From NCBI RefSeq assembly GCF_004917065.1, contig NZ_SSYA01000002.1, positions 1,487,749-1,551,748 of the forward strand: a DNA stretch of 64,000 bases, read 5' to 3'. Position numbers and translations under genes: made by a program. The DNA comes from Geomonas ferrireducens. GTDB lineage: Bacteria; Desulfobacterota; Desulfuromonadia; Geobacterales; Geobacteraceae. A model generated the notes under the pieces. The model was given only the letters and a program-made list of their open reading frames with translations. It searched no databases and was not told the DNA's origin. This document shows positions 14,476-22,030 of this stretch, in pieces (the stretch's first letter is position 1; every line of letters starts with the position of its first letter).

Positions 14476-15602
14476 AAGAGGAAGCCATGGCGGAAACGAC
14501 GCTCATGCGCCCGACCGTCCTCGTCGTGGACGACACCCCGGACAACATCTCTATCATGTGCGACCTTTTGAAGGGGCTCTACCACGTCAAGGTGGCGCCA
14601 AGCGGAGAGAAGGCGCTGCGCATAGCCCGTTCCGGCGCGCCGCTCGACCTGATCCTGCTAGACATCATGATGCCCGACATGGACGGCTACCAGGTCTGCC
14701 GCGAACTGAAGGCCTCCTCCGAGACCCGGGACATCCCCGTCATCTTCCTCACCGCCCGCAGGAACATCGACGACGAGCGGCGCGGCCTCGAGCTCGGCGC
14801 GGTCGACTACATCACCAAGCCGATCAGCCCCCCCACGGTCCTGGCCCGAGTGCAGACCCACCTGAACCTGAAGGCCGCCAGTGATTTTTTAAAGGACAAG
14901 AACCTCTTCCTCGAGCGGGAGGTGGAACGGCGCGCCAATGATCTGCGTGCGGTACAGGAAGTGACCATCATGGCGCTCGCCAGCCTGGCCGAAACGCGCG
15001 ACAACGACACCGGAAACCACCTGCGCCGCACCCAGTGCTACGTGAAGGCACTGGCGGAGAAGTTGCGGAACCATCCGCGCTTTTCCCGTGAGCTCACCGA
15101 CGCGAACATCGCGCTCCTTTTCAAGTCGGCGCCGCTGCACGACATCGGCAAGGTCGGCATCCCCGACCGGATCCTGCTCAAACCCGGCCCCCTGGAACCG
15201 GAGGAGTTCGAGGTCATGAAGAGGCACACCTTGATCGGCTGGGGGGCGCTCGAATCGGCCAAGCACTCCCTTGGGACCCAGGCGGAGTTTCTGCGCCTGG
15301 CCGAAGAGGTAACCCTCTATCACCATGAGCGGTGGGACGGTAACGGCTATCCCGGGCGTCTGGCCGGTGACACCATCCCGGTCTCGGCCCGGCTCATGGC
15401 GGTCGCCGATTTCTACGACGCCCTGATCAGTTGGCGCGTCTACCGCCCCGGCCTTCCCCACAAGAAGGTGGTCGGCATGATAAGCGAAGCAAAAGGAACC
15501 CACTTCGACCCGGACGTCGTCGACGCCTTCCTGGAACTGCAGGAGCATTTCAGGGAGATCTCACTGCGTTTCGCGGACGACGGAGAGAAGACGCCGTCAT
15601 AG
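14472..15602 (+). CDS. Response regulator with HD-GYP c-di-GMP phosphodiesterase domain
   Basis: This 376-residue protein starts at an ATG overlapping the kinase stop, behind AGGAGG with 7 nt spacing; an internal ATG at 14487 also has an RBS. The receiver domain ([32 protein letters not shown]) is followed by a short coiled coil (about 138-165) and an HD-GYP domain: [15 protein letters not shown], the HH dyad and [21 protein letters not shown] enzymes hydrolyse cyclic di-GMP to pGpG or GMP. Coupling to the giant kinase predicts that the phosphorelay output is a change in c-di-GMP. Confidence 0.95.
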
Positions 15603-15682
15603 CCGTCAACGCACAGTCTCATAGTCTCGTCCCACTCCCCTTTTCCGCTTAACTAAATGACCGTTTCTCTGAAAGAAGCTCC

Positions 15683-15710
15683 TTGTTTGTATGACAAAAA
15701 GGTGTACAAT
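15683..15710 (+). promoter_or_regulatory. Candidate sigma70 promoter upstream of the MoaD/ThiS-like gene
   Basis: TTGTTT (15683-15688) and TACAAT (15705-15710) are separated by 16 nt. A short palindrome (TTCGAAC...GTTCGA) follows immediately and could be an operator. The leader to the gene is about 110 nt. This is a motif match only. Confidence 0.45.
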
Positions 15711-15821
15711 TCGAACAAACGTTCGATCCACACGGACTGATGCCTCACGCCATTCCAGTTGCCAGCATCAAACGGTGAAGCACCCGCCCGCAATGTCACA
15801 GCAAACAGAAAGGAGTCAGCC

Positions 15822-16076
15822 ATGTCCACGAGAGCAAACACAACGGTACGTATGTTCGGAGCGCTGCACACGGTGCGCAAAAACAGGGGACTGCCGTCGC
15901 AGGCGGAAGTTGCCGTCCCGGAGGGAGGGGTAAGCGCCGCGTCCATCGCGCGCGACCTCGATCTACCGATGGAGAAAGTGGAAGCGGTCTTCGTGAACCA
16001 CCGTGTCCACACCCTCGACCACAAAGTCAACCCCGGTGACAGTGTGGCCTTCATCCCAACCGGCATCCCGTTCTGA
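15822..16076 (+). CDS. MoaD/ThiS-like beta-grasp protein
   Basis: The 84-residue product starts at an ATG behind AAAGGAG. It has a MoaD/ThiS pattern: a short beta-strand with FGALHTVR, an Ala/Ser-rich helix, DLPMEKVEAVFVNHRVHTLDHKV and PGDSVAFIPTG. MoaD and ThiS end in Gly-Gly, which is adenylated and thiocarboxylated. This protein instead ends in TGIPF, so a sulfur-carrier role of the usual type is doubtful. It stands alone, without moaE, thiG or an E1-like partner nearby. Confidence 0.7.
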   Translation: MSTRANTTVRMFGALHTVRKNRGLPSQAEVAVPEGGVSAASIARDLDLPMEKVEAVFVNHRVHTLDHKVNPGDSVAFIPTGIPF

Positions 16077-16382
16077 GCCCCTCCCCCCTCCCTCTCCGCA
16101 GACAGGAGAGGGAGGGGGGGACGCCGCCGTCATCCCGAGCACGTCGTCCCTTCCCTCGCCTTTTCCCGTTTTTCTCTTCTCCACGAAGCACTGCACGAGC
16201 CCCAGCATTCCCCCCTTTGGGAAGGGGGGAACGTGAGGCCAACTTTACTGCTTGGAGGGAACACACACGTGGTTCTTTTCCCTTGTTCGGATCGCAAAAC
16301 ACCGCACCGCGCAGGATGCCCTTTCCGCGAACCCTGCTAGACTTAAGCCTCGTGTTTTCAAGGGACGAAAGGAGGAGGCGCG
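16077..16382. other. Gene-free interval with GC-rich palindromes
   Basis: No ORF is convincing here. Besides the hairpin at its left end it holds a CCCCCCTTTGGGAAGGGGGG palindrome near 16208-16231, of the same kind as those at 30.5, 59.5 and 62.5 kb, and a purine-rich RBS (AAAGGAGG) just before the next gene. Confidence 0.6.
16078..16121 (+). terminator. GC-rich hairpin after the MoaD/ThiS-like gene
   Basis: A C-rich arm (CCCTCCCCCCTCCCTCTCC) is followed within 7 nt by its complement (GGAGAGGGAGGGGGG), forming a very stable stem directly after the stop codon. There is no U-run, so it could equally be one of the dispersed GC palindromes of this genome. Confidence 0.5.
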
Positions 16383-17882
16383 ATGCCCTTCGCAGGCGAC
16401 ATAGACGCCGTGGTGGTCGGCTCCGGACCAAACGGCCTCGCGGCCGCGATAACCCTTGCCCGTGCCGGGCTGAAGGTCACCGTCGTGGAAGCCGCCGCCA
16501 CCATCGGCGGAGGCACCAGGAGCGAGGCGCTCACCCTCCCGGGCTTTCTGCACGACGTCTGCTCCGCGATTCACCCGCTCGCCGCATCCTCACCCTTTTT
16601 CCGCACCCTCCCGCTCTCCGAACACGGCCTCACCTGGCTCTACCCCGAGGTGCAACTCGCCCACCCGCTAGCGCATGATGAAGCGGCCCTCCTCTGCCGC
16701 GACCTTGCCGCGACCTCCGCCCGTCTCGAAAAAGACGCCGACCGTTACCTGGCCCTCTTCTCCCCGATCGTGGCACACTGGGAGGAGCTCGCCCCCGATC
16801 TTTTGGCGCCGCTGCACTTCCCGCAGCACCCCGTTTCTTTCGCGCGCTTCGGCCTTTACGGGCTTCTTCCCGCTACGCTCCTCGGGCGCTCCGCTTTCGG
16901 GGGCGATCCCGCCCGCGCCCTCTTCGCCGGCATGGCCGCCCACTCCTTTCTCCCGCTGGAGCGCCCCCTTTCCGGGGCCTTCGGCCTCATCCTCGGAGCC
17001 CTCGCCCACGTCGCCGGCTGGCCGGTGGCGCAGGGAGGCTCCGGCTCCATCAGCGCCGCACTCGCCTCCTACCTGCGGCGGCTCGGGGGGGAGATCGTCA
17101 CCGGGTGCGCCATAAATAGCCTCGCCGAGCTCCCCGCAGCGCGCATCGTGATGCTGGATCTGTCCGCACGCCAGTTGGAAAGGCTCGCGGGGGAAAAGCT
17201 CCCGGCAGGTTACCGGCGCAGGCTGGCCGGGTACCGCTACGGCCCCGGCATCTTCAAGATCGACTGGGCCCTGAATGCCCCGATCCCCTGGCGTGCCGAA
17301 GGATGCCGGCGCGCCGCCACGGTGCACGTCGGGGGGAGCGCGCCGGAGATCGCCCTCGGCGAGCGCGAGGTCTGGCGCGGCACGCACCCGGAGCGCCCCT
17401 TCGTCCTCGTCGCGCAGCCGACCGTCGTCGACCCGTCCCGCGCACCGGAGGACAAACATGTCGCGTGGGGGTACTGCCACGTCCCGAGCGGCTCCACCTT
17501 CGACATGACCGAACGGATCGAGGCGCAGATGGAGCGCTTCGCCCCCGGTTTCCGCGACCTCGTGCTCGCCCGGCACACGCGCAACTGCGTCCAGTACCAG
17601 CAGTACAACGCGAACCTCATCGGCGGTGACATAAACGGCGGCGTCCAGGACCTGCGCCAGTTCCTCTGCCGCCCCACCCTCTTCGCCCCCTACCGCACCC
17701 CGCTTCCCGGTCTCTACCTCTGTTCGTCGGGTACCCCTCCGGGGGGCGGGGTGCACGGCATGTGCGGCTACCATGCGGCGCGCCTGGCGCTTCACGACCT
17801 CGGCATCGGCCCGCAGCGGGTAACCGTTGAGGCGCCCGGATACCCGAAGCCGGAAACGGCACCCCCTGCCGGGCCGCCCTGA
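16383..17882 (+). CDS. Phytoene desaturase-like FAD-dependent oxidoreductase
   Basis: This 499-residue flavoprotein opens with an N-terminal dinucleotide-binding motif ([20 protein letters not shown]) and the following acidic strand end (VTVVEAA), then [17 protein letters not shown], as in the carotenoid-desaturase/amine-oxidase-like NAD(P)/FAD family. A second FAD contact near the C-terminus reads [22 protein letters not shown], a strong family match. No carotenoid synthesis genes are adjacent. The next gene, a lipase maturation factor, is 37 nt downstream and may be co-transcribed. The substrate is unknown. Confidence 0.88.
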   Translation: MPFAGDIDAVVVGSGPNGLAAAITLARAGLKVTVVEAAATIGGGTRSEALTLPGFLHDVCSAIHPLAASSPFFRTLPLSEHGLTWLYPEVQLAHPLAHDEAALLCRDLAATSARLEKDADRYLALFSPIVAHWEELAPDLLAPLHFPQHPVSFARFGLYGLLPATLLGRSAFGGDPARALFAGMAAHSFLPLERPLSGAFGLILGALAHVAGWPVAQGGSGSISAALASYLRRLGGEIVTGCAINSLAELPAARIVMLDLSARQLERLAGEKLPAGYRRRLAGYRYGPGIFKIDWALNAPIPWRAEGCRRAATVHVGGSAPEIALGEREVWRGTHPERPFVLVAQPTVVDPSRAPEDKHVAWGYCHVPSGSTFDMTERIEAQMERFAPGFRDLVLARHTRNCVQYQQYNANLIGGDINGGVQDLRQFLCRPTLFAPYRTPLPGLYLCSSGTPPGGGVHGMCGYHAARLALHDLGIGPQRVTVEAPGYPKPETAPPAGPP

Positions 17883-17919
17883 CCCTGCCGGTGAACACCG
17901 CACCCACCCGGAGGCCAAC

Positions 17920-19362
17920 ATGAACGACGACGGCTACTGGATCATCCGGATTCTTCTGCAAAGGGGGCTTGCCCTCATCTACCTGATGGGCTTTCTCGCC
18001 GCGCTGAACCAGTTCCGCCCCCTTTGCGGCGACCACGGGCTCGAGCCGGCCCGCTACTTCATGCGGCTCGTCCCCTTCCGGGACGCCCCGAGCATCTTCC
18101 ACTTCCTGCCGGGGGACCGCTCCTACCTCCTCTTTTCCATCCTCGGGATCTTCCTGTCGCTTCTGGCACTCGGCGGAATGACCGACGCCTTCGGCATCCT
18201 CCCTTCCATGCTTTCCTGGTTCCTGCTCTGGGCCATCTACCTGTCCTTCGTGAACATCGGCCAGACCTTCTACGCCTTCGGCTGGGAGTCGCTCCTTCTG
18301 GAGGCGGGCTTTCTCGCCATCTTCCTCGGCCCTTCCAATACCGAGCCGGGGTGGCAGGTGATCTGGCTCTACCGCTGGCTCGCCTTCCGCGTCATGTTCG
18401 GCGCGGGGATGATCAAGATCAGGGGGGACAACTGCTGGCGCGACCTCACCTGCCTTGACTACCACTTCGAGACGCAGCCCATGCCGAACCCGCTCAGCCG
18501 CCTCTTCCACCGCCTTCCCCCTTCGGTGCACAAGGCAGGGGTCCTCTTCAACCACCTGGCCGAACTCATCCTCCCTCCCTTTTTCTTCGCGCCCCAGCCG
18601 GTCGCCGCGGCCGCCTCGACCGGTTCGCTCCTTTTTCTCGGCTCCATCATCGTGAGCGGCAACTTCGCCTGGCTCAACTGGCTCACCGCCGTCATCTGCC
18701 TGAGCCCGCTGGACGGCACGCTCATCGCCCAGCTTTTCTCCCTGACGGCGCCCCCGATGGTTCCCCAGGCGCCGCTTTTCACCGCCCTCACCTGGGGGCT
18801 TTGCATCCTGGTGGCGCTGCGCAGCGTGGAGCCGGTAGTGAACCTCTTCTCCCGCTCGCAGATCATGAACACCTCCTTCGATCCCTTCCACCTGGTGAAC
18901 ACCTACGGGGCCTTCGGCAGCATCACGAAGGAGCGCTACGAGATCGTCATCGAGGGGACAGAGGAGGACGCGGCGGGGGTCGACGCGAACTGGCGCGCCT
19001 ACGAGTTCAAGGGGAAACCGGGGGACCCGCGCCGCATCCCACCCGTCGTCGCGCCGTACCACATGCGCCTGGACTGGCTGATGTGGTTCGAGGCGATGCC
19101 CGGGCAGGCGGGACACTCACGCTGGTTCGTGCAGTTGGTGATCAGGCTTTTGGAGGGGGACGCCGCAACGCTTAGGCTCCTGCGGGGAAATCCCTTCCCG
19201 GAACGGCCGCCGCGCTACATCCGCGCGCTTTACTACCGTTACCGCTTCGGCAGGAAGCAATGGTGGGACCGTGAACTGGTCGGTGAATACATGGTGCCCG
19301 TTTCCCTGGAGCACCCGGTACTAAAACTGGTGCGTGAGCGCTACCGGAACGGGGATCGCTGA
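17920..19362 (+). CDS. Lipase maturation factor family membrane protein
   Basis: The start at 17920 follows a GGAGG RBS; the frame is open further upstream but without an RBS. The 480-residue product has several transmembrane helices in its first 340 residues. Family-typical motifs include FAALNQFRPL-like text near the N-terminus, WESLLLEAGF, WLYRWLAFRVMFGAGMIKI, the YHFETQPMPNP block, and a soluble C-terminal half with NTYGAFGSITKERYEIVIEGT. LMF1 homologues assist folding of secreted lipases in eukaryotes; the bacterial role is not established. A strong terminator follows. Confidence 0.9.
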   Translation: MNDDGYWIIRILLQRGLALIYLMGFLAALNQFRPLCGDHGLEPARYFMRLVPFRDAPSIFHFLPGDRSYLLFSILGIFLSLLALGGMTDAFGILPSMLSWFLLWAIYLSFVNIGQTFYAFGWESLLLEAGFLAIFLGPSNTEPGWQVIWLYRWLAFRVMFGAGMIKIRGDNCWRDLTCLDYHFETQPMPNPLSRLFHRLPPSVHKAGVLFNHLAELILPPFFFAPQPVAAAASTGSLLFLGSIIVSGNFAWLNWLTAVICLSPLDGTLIAQLFSLTAPPMVPQAPLFTALTWGLCILVALRSVEPVVNLFSRSQIMNTSFDPFHLVNTYGAFGSITKERYEIVIEGTEEDAAGVDANWRAYEFKGKPGDPRRIPPVVAPYHMRLDWLMWFEAMPGQAGHSRWFVQLVIRLLEGDAATLRLLRGNPFPERPPRYIRALYYRYRFGRKQWWDRELVGEYMVPVSLEHPVLKLVRERYRNGDR

Positions 19363-19396
19363 CGACGGCAGGATGAGGACGGCAGGAAGGAAACGG

Positions 19397-19426
19397 AACC
19401 GGCCCCGCAAGAGGCCGGTTTTTTTA
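19397..19426 (+). terminator. Rho-independent terminator after the lipase maturation factor gene
   Basis: An 8-bp stem (AACCGGCC / GGCCGGTT) with an 8-nt loop is followed by a T-run ending in TTTTTTTATT. It lies 35 nt past the stop codon. Confidence 0.92.
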
Positions 19427-19517
19427 TTCCTTTTCGTGACGCAATCGTAATGCTGACAGCAACCGGCTGTAACCTTCGCCTGGTACCATTCCGGCAAAAA
19501 GCTGAGGAGAAAGCGAT

Positions 19518-19955
19518 ATGTGGAGAGAAAACACGGTGGATTTAAAGCTCGCGCGTTTCTACGAGATGTCGACGCGCGTGGTGCTGACCTTTCTGATCGT
19601 CACCATCCTGCTCGCCATCCTGGCCGGTGTGGGATGCACGCTGTACGACCTGCGCCTTGTCTTCGAGGTGGAGTTTCACGCCGCCTTCAAGCAGATCATG
19701 GTGGACCTTCTGACCGTGCTCGCCGTGATCGAGGTGCTGCGTACCGCCCTCGCCTATTCCACGGAGGGGCGCGTCAAGGTCACCTACATCATCGACACGG
19801 TCATCGTCACCGTGCTGACCGAGGTGATGGCCTTCTGGTACAAGGATATCGAGTGGCAGGAGGTGGCGATGACCATCGCGCTGGTGCTTTCGCTCGCCTT
19901 CACGCGCATCGTCGCGGTACGCTTTTCCCCCGCGGCGGCGCGCAGGGAGCTGTAG
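19518..19955 (+). CDS. PsiE-like (phosphate-starvation-inducible) membrane protein
   Basis: The 145-residue protein has four hydrophobic segments: FLIVTILLAILAGVGC, FKQIMVDLLTVLAVIEVL, IIDTVIVTVLTEVMAF and MTIALVLSLAFTRIVAV. The layout and the FE-HAAF...DLLTVLAVIEVLRT text match the PsiE/DUF2499-like group of small inner-membrane proteins. The biochemical role of PsiE is unknown. The start follows AGGAGAAAGCGAT. Confidence 0.75.
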   Translation: MWRENTVDLKLARFYEMSTRVVLTFLIVTILLAILAGVGCTLYDLRLVFEVEFHAAFKQIMVDLLTVLAVIEVLRTALAYSTEGRVKVTYIIDTVIVTVLTEVMAFWYKDIEWQEVAMTIALVLSLAFTRIVAVRFSPAAARREL

Positions 19956-19967
19956 GGGGAAGAGCAA

Positions 19968-19992
19968 GTGCCGGGAGAAGATCCCCCGGCAC
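19968..19992. terminator. Hairpin between convergent genes
   Basis: GTGCCGGG and CCCCGGCAC form a stem of about 8 bp between the PsiE-like gene and the SDR gene, which converge here. T-rich tracts are short on both sides, so it is a plausible bidirectional terminator rather than a certain one. Confidence 0.55.
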
Positions 19993-20001
19993 CCTCTGTC
20001 T

Positions 20002-20847
20002 CTAAACCTTGTGCAGGCTGATCCACCTGAGCGTCAGCTCGCGCAGGCGACGGCGCGCCTCTTCGTCGTAGGCCTGGGGATCGGCCCGCTCCGGCCGCCC
20101 CTGGTCGAAGTAGAGCCCGGTCATCCCCTTCACCTCTTCATCCACGGCCAGGCGCAACAGGTAGCGCGCCCCTTCGTCCACCGTGGTCCGCGCCGTCCCG
20201 AACCATTCCCGCACCATGTTGGTATCCATGAGCGAGGCCGGGTGCATGGCGTTGACCGTGACCGGACTCCCGGCAAGTTCCCGCGCCAGGTCGAAGCTGA
20301 ACATGATGAGGGCGAGCTTGCTCTGGCTGTAGGCGCGCATGCCGTCGTACTCACGCTCGAGCATGACGTCCTCGAAATCGATGGCTTGCTGCGCCACCGA
20401 AGCCACGTTCACGATGCGCGCCTCCCCGGTCTCCTCCCCCCTCAGCCGCAACAGCGGCAGGAGCCGGTAACTCAGCAGCACCGGCGCCAGGTAGTTGACC
20501 GCGAAGCGGAGTTCGTAGCCGTCCGCGCTGGTCTCGCGGTGCTGCGGCTCAGGCCCGGCGCCGAGTCCAGCGTTGTTGATGAGAACATCAAGCCCGCGCC
20601 AGTCTGCCGCGACCTCCTCCGCTAAGGCCTCCACCTCGGCGAGCGAAGAGAGATCGGCGTTATAGTAGTGCAGCCGGTCGCTGCCGCTGGACGCCCCGAT
20701 CTCTTCCAGAACCCGTTTCCCCTTCTCGGGGTTTCTGCCGTGCAAAAGCACGGTGGCGCCAAGTTCGGCGAGACCGGCGGCGACACGTGCGCCGAGGCCG
20801 TCGGTGGCGCCGGTAATCATTACAACCAGTCCTTCCTGTCTCTTCAT
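20002..20847 (-). CDS. Short-chain dehydrogenase/reductase
   Basis: The start is at the ATG at 20847 with a GGAGG RBS, giving 281 residues. The Rossmann glycine motif TGATDGLG, the NNAG motif (LINNAGLG), the catalytic Ser in VNVASVAQQ and the YSQSKLAL Tyr/Lys pair are all present. The family uses NAD(P)H to reduce or oxidise carbonyl or alcohol groups. The overall style resembles the retinol-dehydrogenase/WWOX-like subgroup. No operon partner gives the substrate. Confidence 0.93.
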   Translation of the reverse strand: MKRQEGLVVMITGATDGLGARVAAGLAELGATVLLHGRNPEKGKRVLEEIGASSGSDRLHYYNADLSSLAEVEALAEEVAADWRGLDVLINNAGLGAGPEPQHRETSADGYELRFAVNYLAPVLLSYRLLPLLRLRGEETGEARIVNVASVAQQAIDFEDVMLEREYDGMRAYSQSKLALIMFSFDLARELAGSPVTVNAMHPASLMDTNMVREWFGTARTTVDEGARYLLRLAVDEEVKGMTGLYFDQGRPERADPQAYDEEARRRLRELTLRWISLHKV

Positions 20848-20890
20848 GGTGAACCTCCTCGCGTCAGGCGCTCTCGCCTTAACCAAGGTC

Positions 20891-21196
20891 TTAATCCTGG
20901 TCCCCTTTTCCCGCCACCCAGAAGGCAAGCCACTGCTGCTGCGGCGTGAGACTGTTGCCGTACTGGACGATCACCCCGTCCTCCCGCTGGTAGCTGCAGG
21001 ACCAGCCGGGCCTGTCGGCACCCGGGAAGGTGGGGTAGTCACCCGGATGCTCCATGGCGTTGTAAGGGGCGGCATAGGTCCCGTCGTCTTTCGGGGGAAC
21101 GCAGCGCCCACCACCGGTGTACCAGATCTCAGAGGCTTCGACGCAGGAAGCCGTGACGATCGCTATGGCAAAAGCTGCCATGACTCTTTTTTTCAT
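20891..21196 (-). CDS. Small secreted protein of unknown function
   Basis: The 101-residue product has a signal peptide (MKKRVMAAFAIAIVTASCVEAS, cleavage probably after VEA). The mature part is rich in Gly, Pro and aromatic residues, with two cysteines (GRCVPP and WSCSYQ) that could form a disulfide. GGGAGG precedes the start. No family is recognised. It lies 43 nt upstream of the SDR gene on the same strand. Confidence 0.7.
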   Translation of the reverse strand: MKKRVMAAFAIAIVTASCVEASEIWYTGGGRCVPPKDDGTYAAPYNAMEHPGDYPTFPGADRPGWSCSYQREDGVIVQYGNSLTPQQQWLAFWVAGKGDQD

Positions 21197-21239
21197 GTTG
21201 CCGATCCTCCCGTTATTGCATCAAAAGGTCAGGTTGCCT

Positions 21240-21707
21240 TCAGCTCTTGGATGCTTCGGCGAAGGCAGCCTCGGCCCCTGCGCGGATCTCCTCCGGGGCC
21301 AGGTCCCTGGTGTGGGTTGCCAGCATCCAGCTGTAGCCGAAGGGGTCGCGCAGGGAACCTGCCCGGTCGCCCCAGAACATCTCCTGCACCTCCATCTGCA
21401 CCGTCGCCCCGGCCTCTACGGCGCGCCGAAAGGCGGCGTCGACGTTGTCAACGTAGAGGTAGAAGCTGATGGGCGAGGCGCCCATGCTTTCCGCGCTCTT
21501 GCACTGCGGCTGCTCGTCTCCCATCATGAGGATGGAATCGCCGACGAGGAGCTCGGCGTGCATGATGCCCCGGCCGTCCGGTGTCGGCATGGCGTAGCGC
21601 TCGATGGCGCCGAACGCGTTTTTGTAGAAATCTATCGCCTTGCGGCACTCCCTGAACATGAACATGGGGGTGACGCTGTGGAATCCTTCCGGTATCGGTT
21701 TCAGCAT
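21240..21707 (-). CDS. VOC family (PhnB/glyoxalase-like) protein
   Basis: The 155-residue protein starts at 21707 behind GGGAGG; the longer open frame upstream is not supported. PEGFHSVTPMFMFRE, AIDFYKNAFGA, HAELLVGDSILMMGDE and the second repeat ISFYLYVDNVDAAFRRAVEAGA, ending in DPFGYSWMLATHTRDL, match the PhnB-like branch of the vicinal oxygen chelate fold. Members include glyoxalases, dioxygenases and resistance proteins; function here is open. Confidence 0.9.
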   Translation of the reverse strand: MLKPIPEGFHSVTPMFMFRECRKAIDFYKNAFGAIERYAMPTPDGRGIMHAELLVGDSILMMGDEQPQCKSAESMGASPISFYLYVDNVDAAFRRAVEAGATVQMEVQEMFWGDRAGSLRDPFGYSWMLATHTRDLAPEEIRAGAEAAFAEASKS

Positions 21708-22030
21708 GACAAACCTCCCATCTTTCAAGCATTTGCTTCCGATCAGTTCAGCATAGGATCCCCCCGTGTCGTTGTCAACAGTACCGACACACTGCTCGTC
21801 GCACCGCTTTCGTTGCGTGTTTTCCGTGTCGCCCCCGTGACAGTCATCGAGCCGCTGCGCCGCGGGTTGAAGGCCGGGCATACGCGGCGTAAGCTTCTCA
21901 GGAAAGCTGCAGTGGTATTTTTTTCATCGGTTTTTATCAATCTGTGGTAAAGACTCATCTTGCAGCTACCGATGAGGAAACTACCAGCATCCAAACTGTC
22001 GAAGCACGCTCATGCTCTGAGGACGACAAA

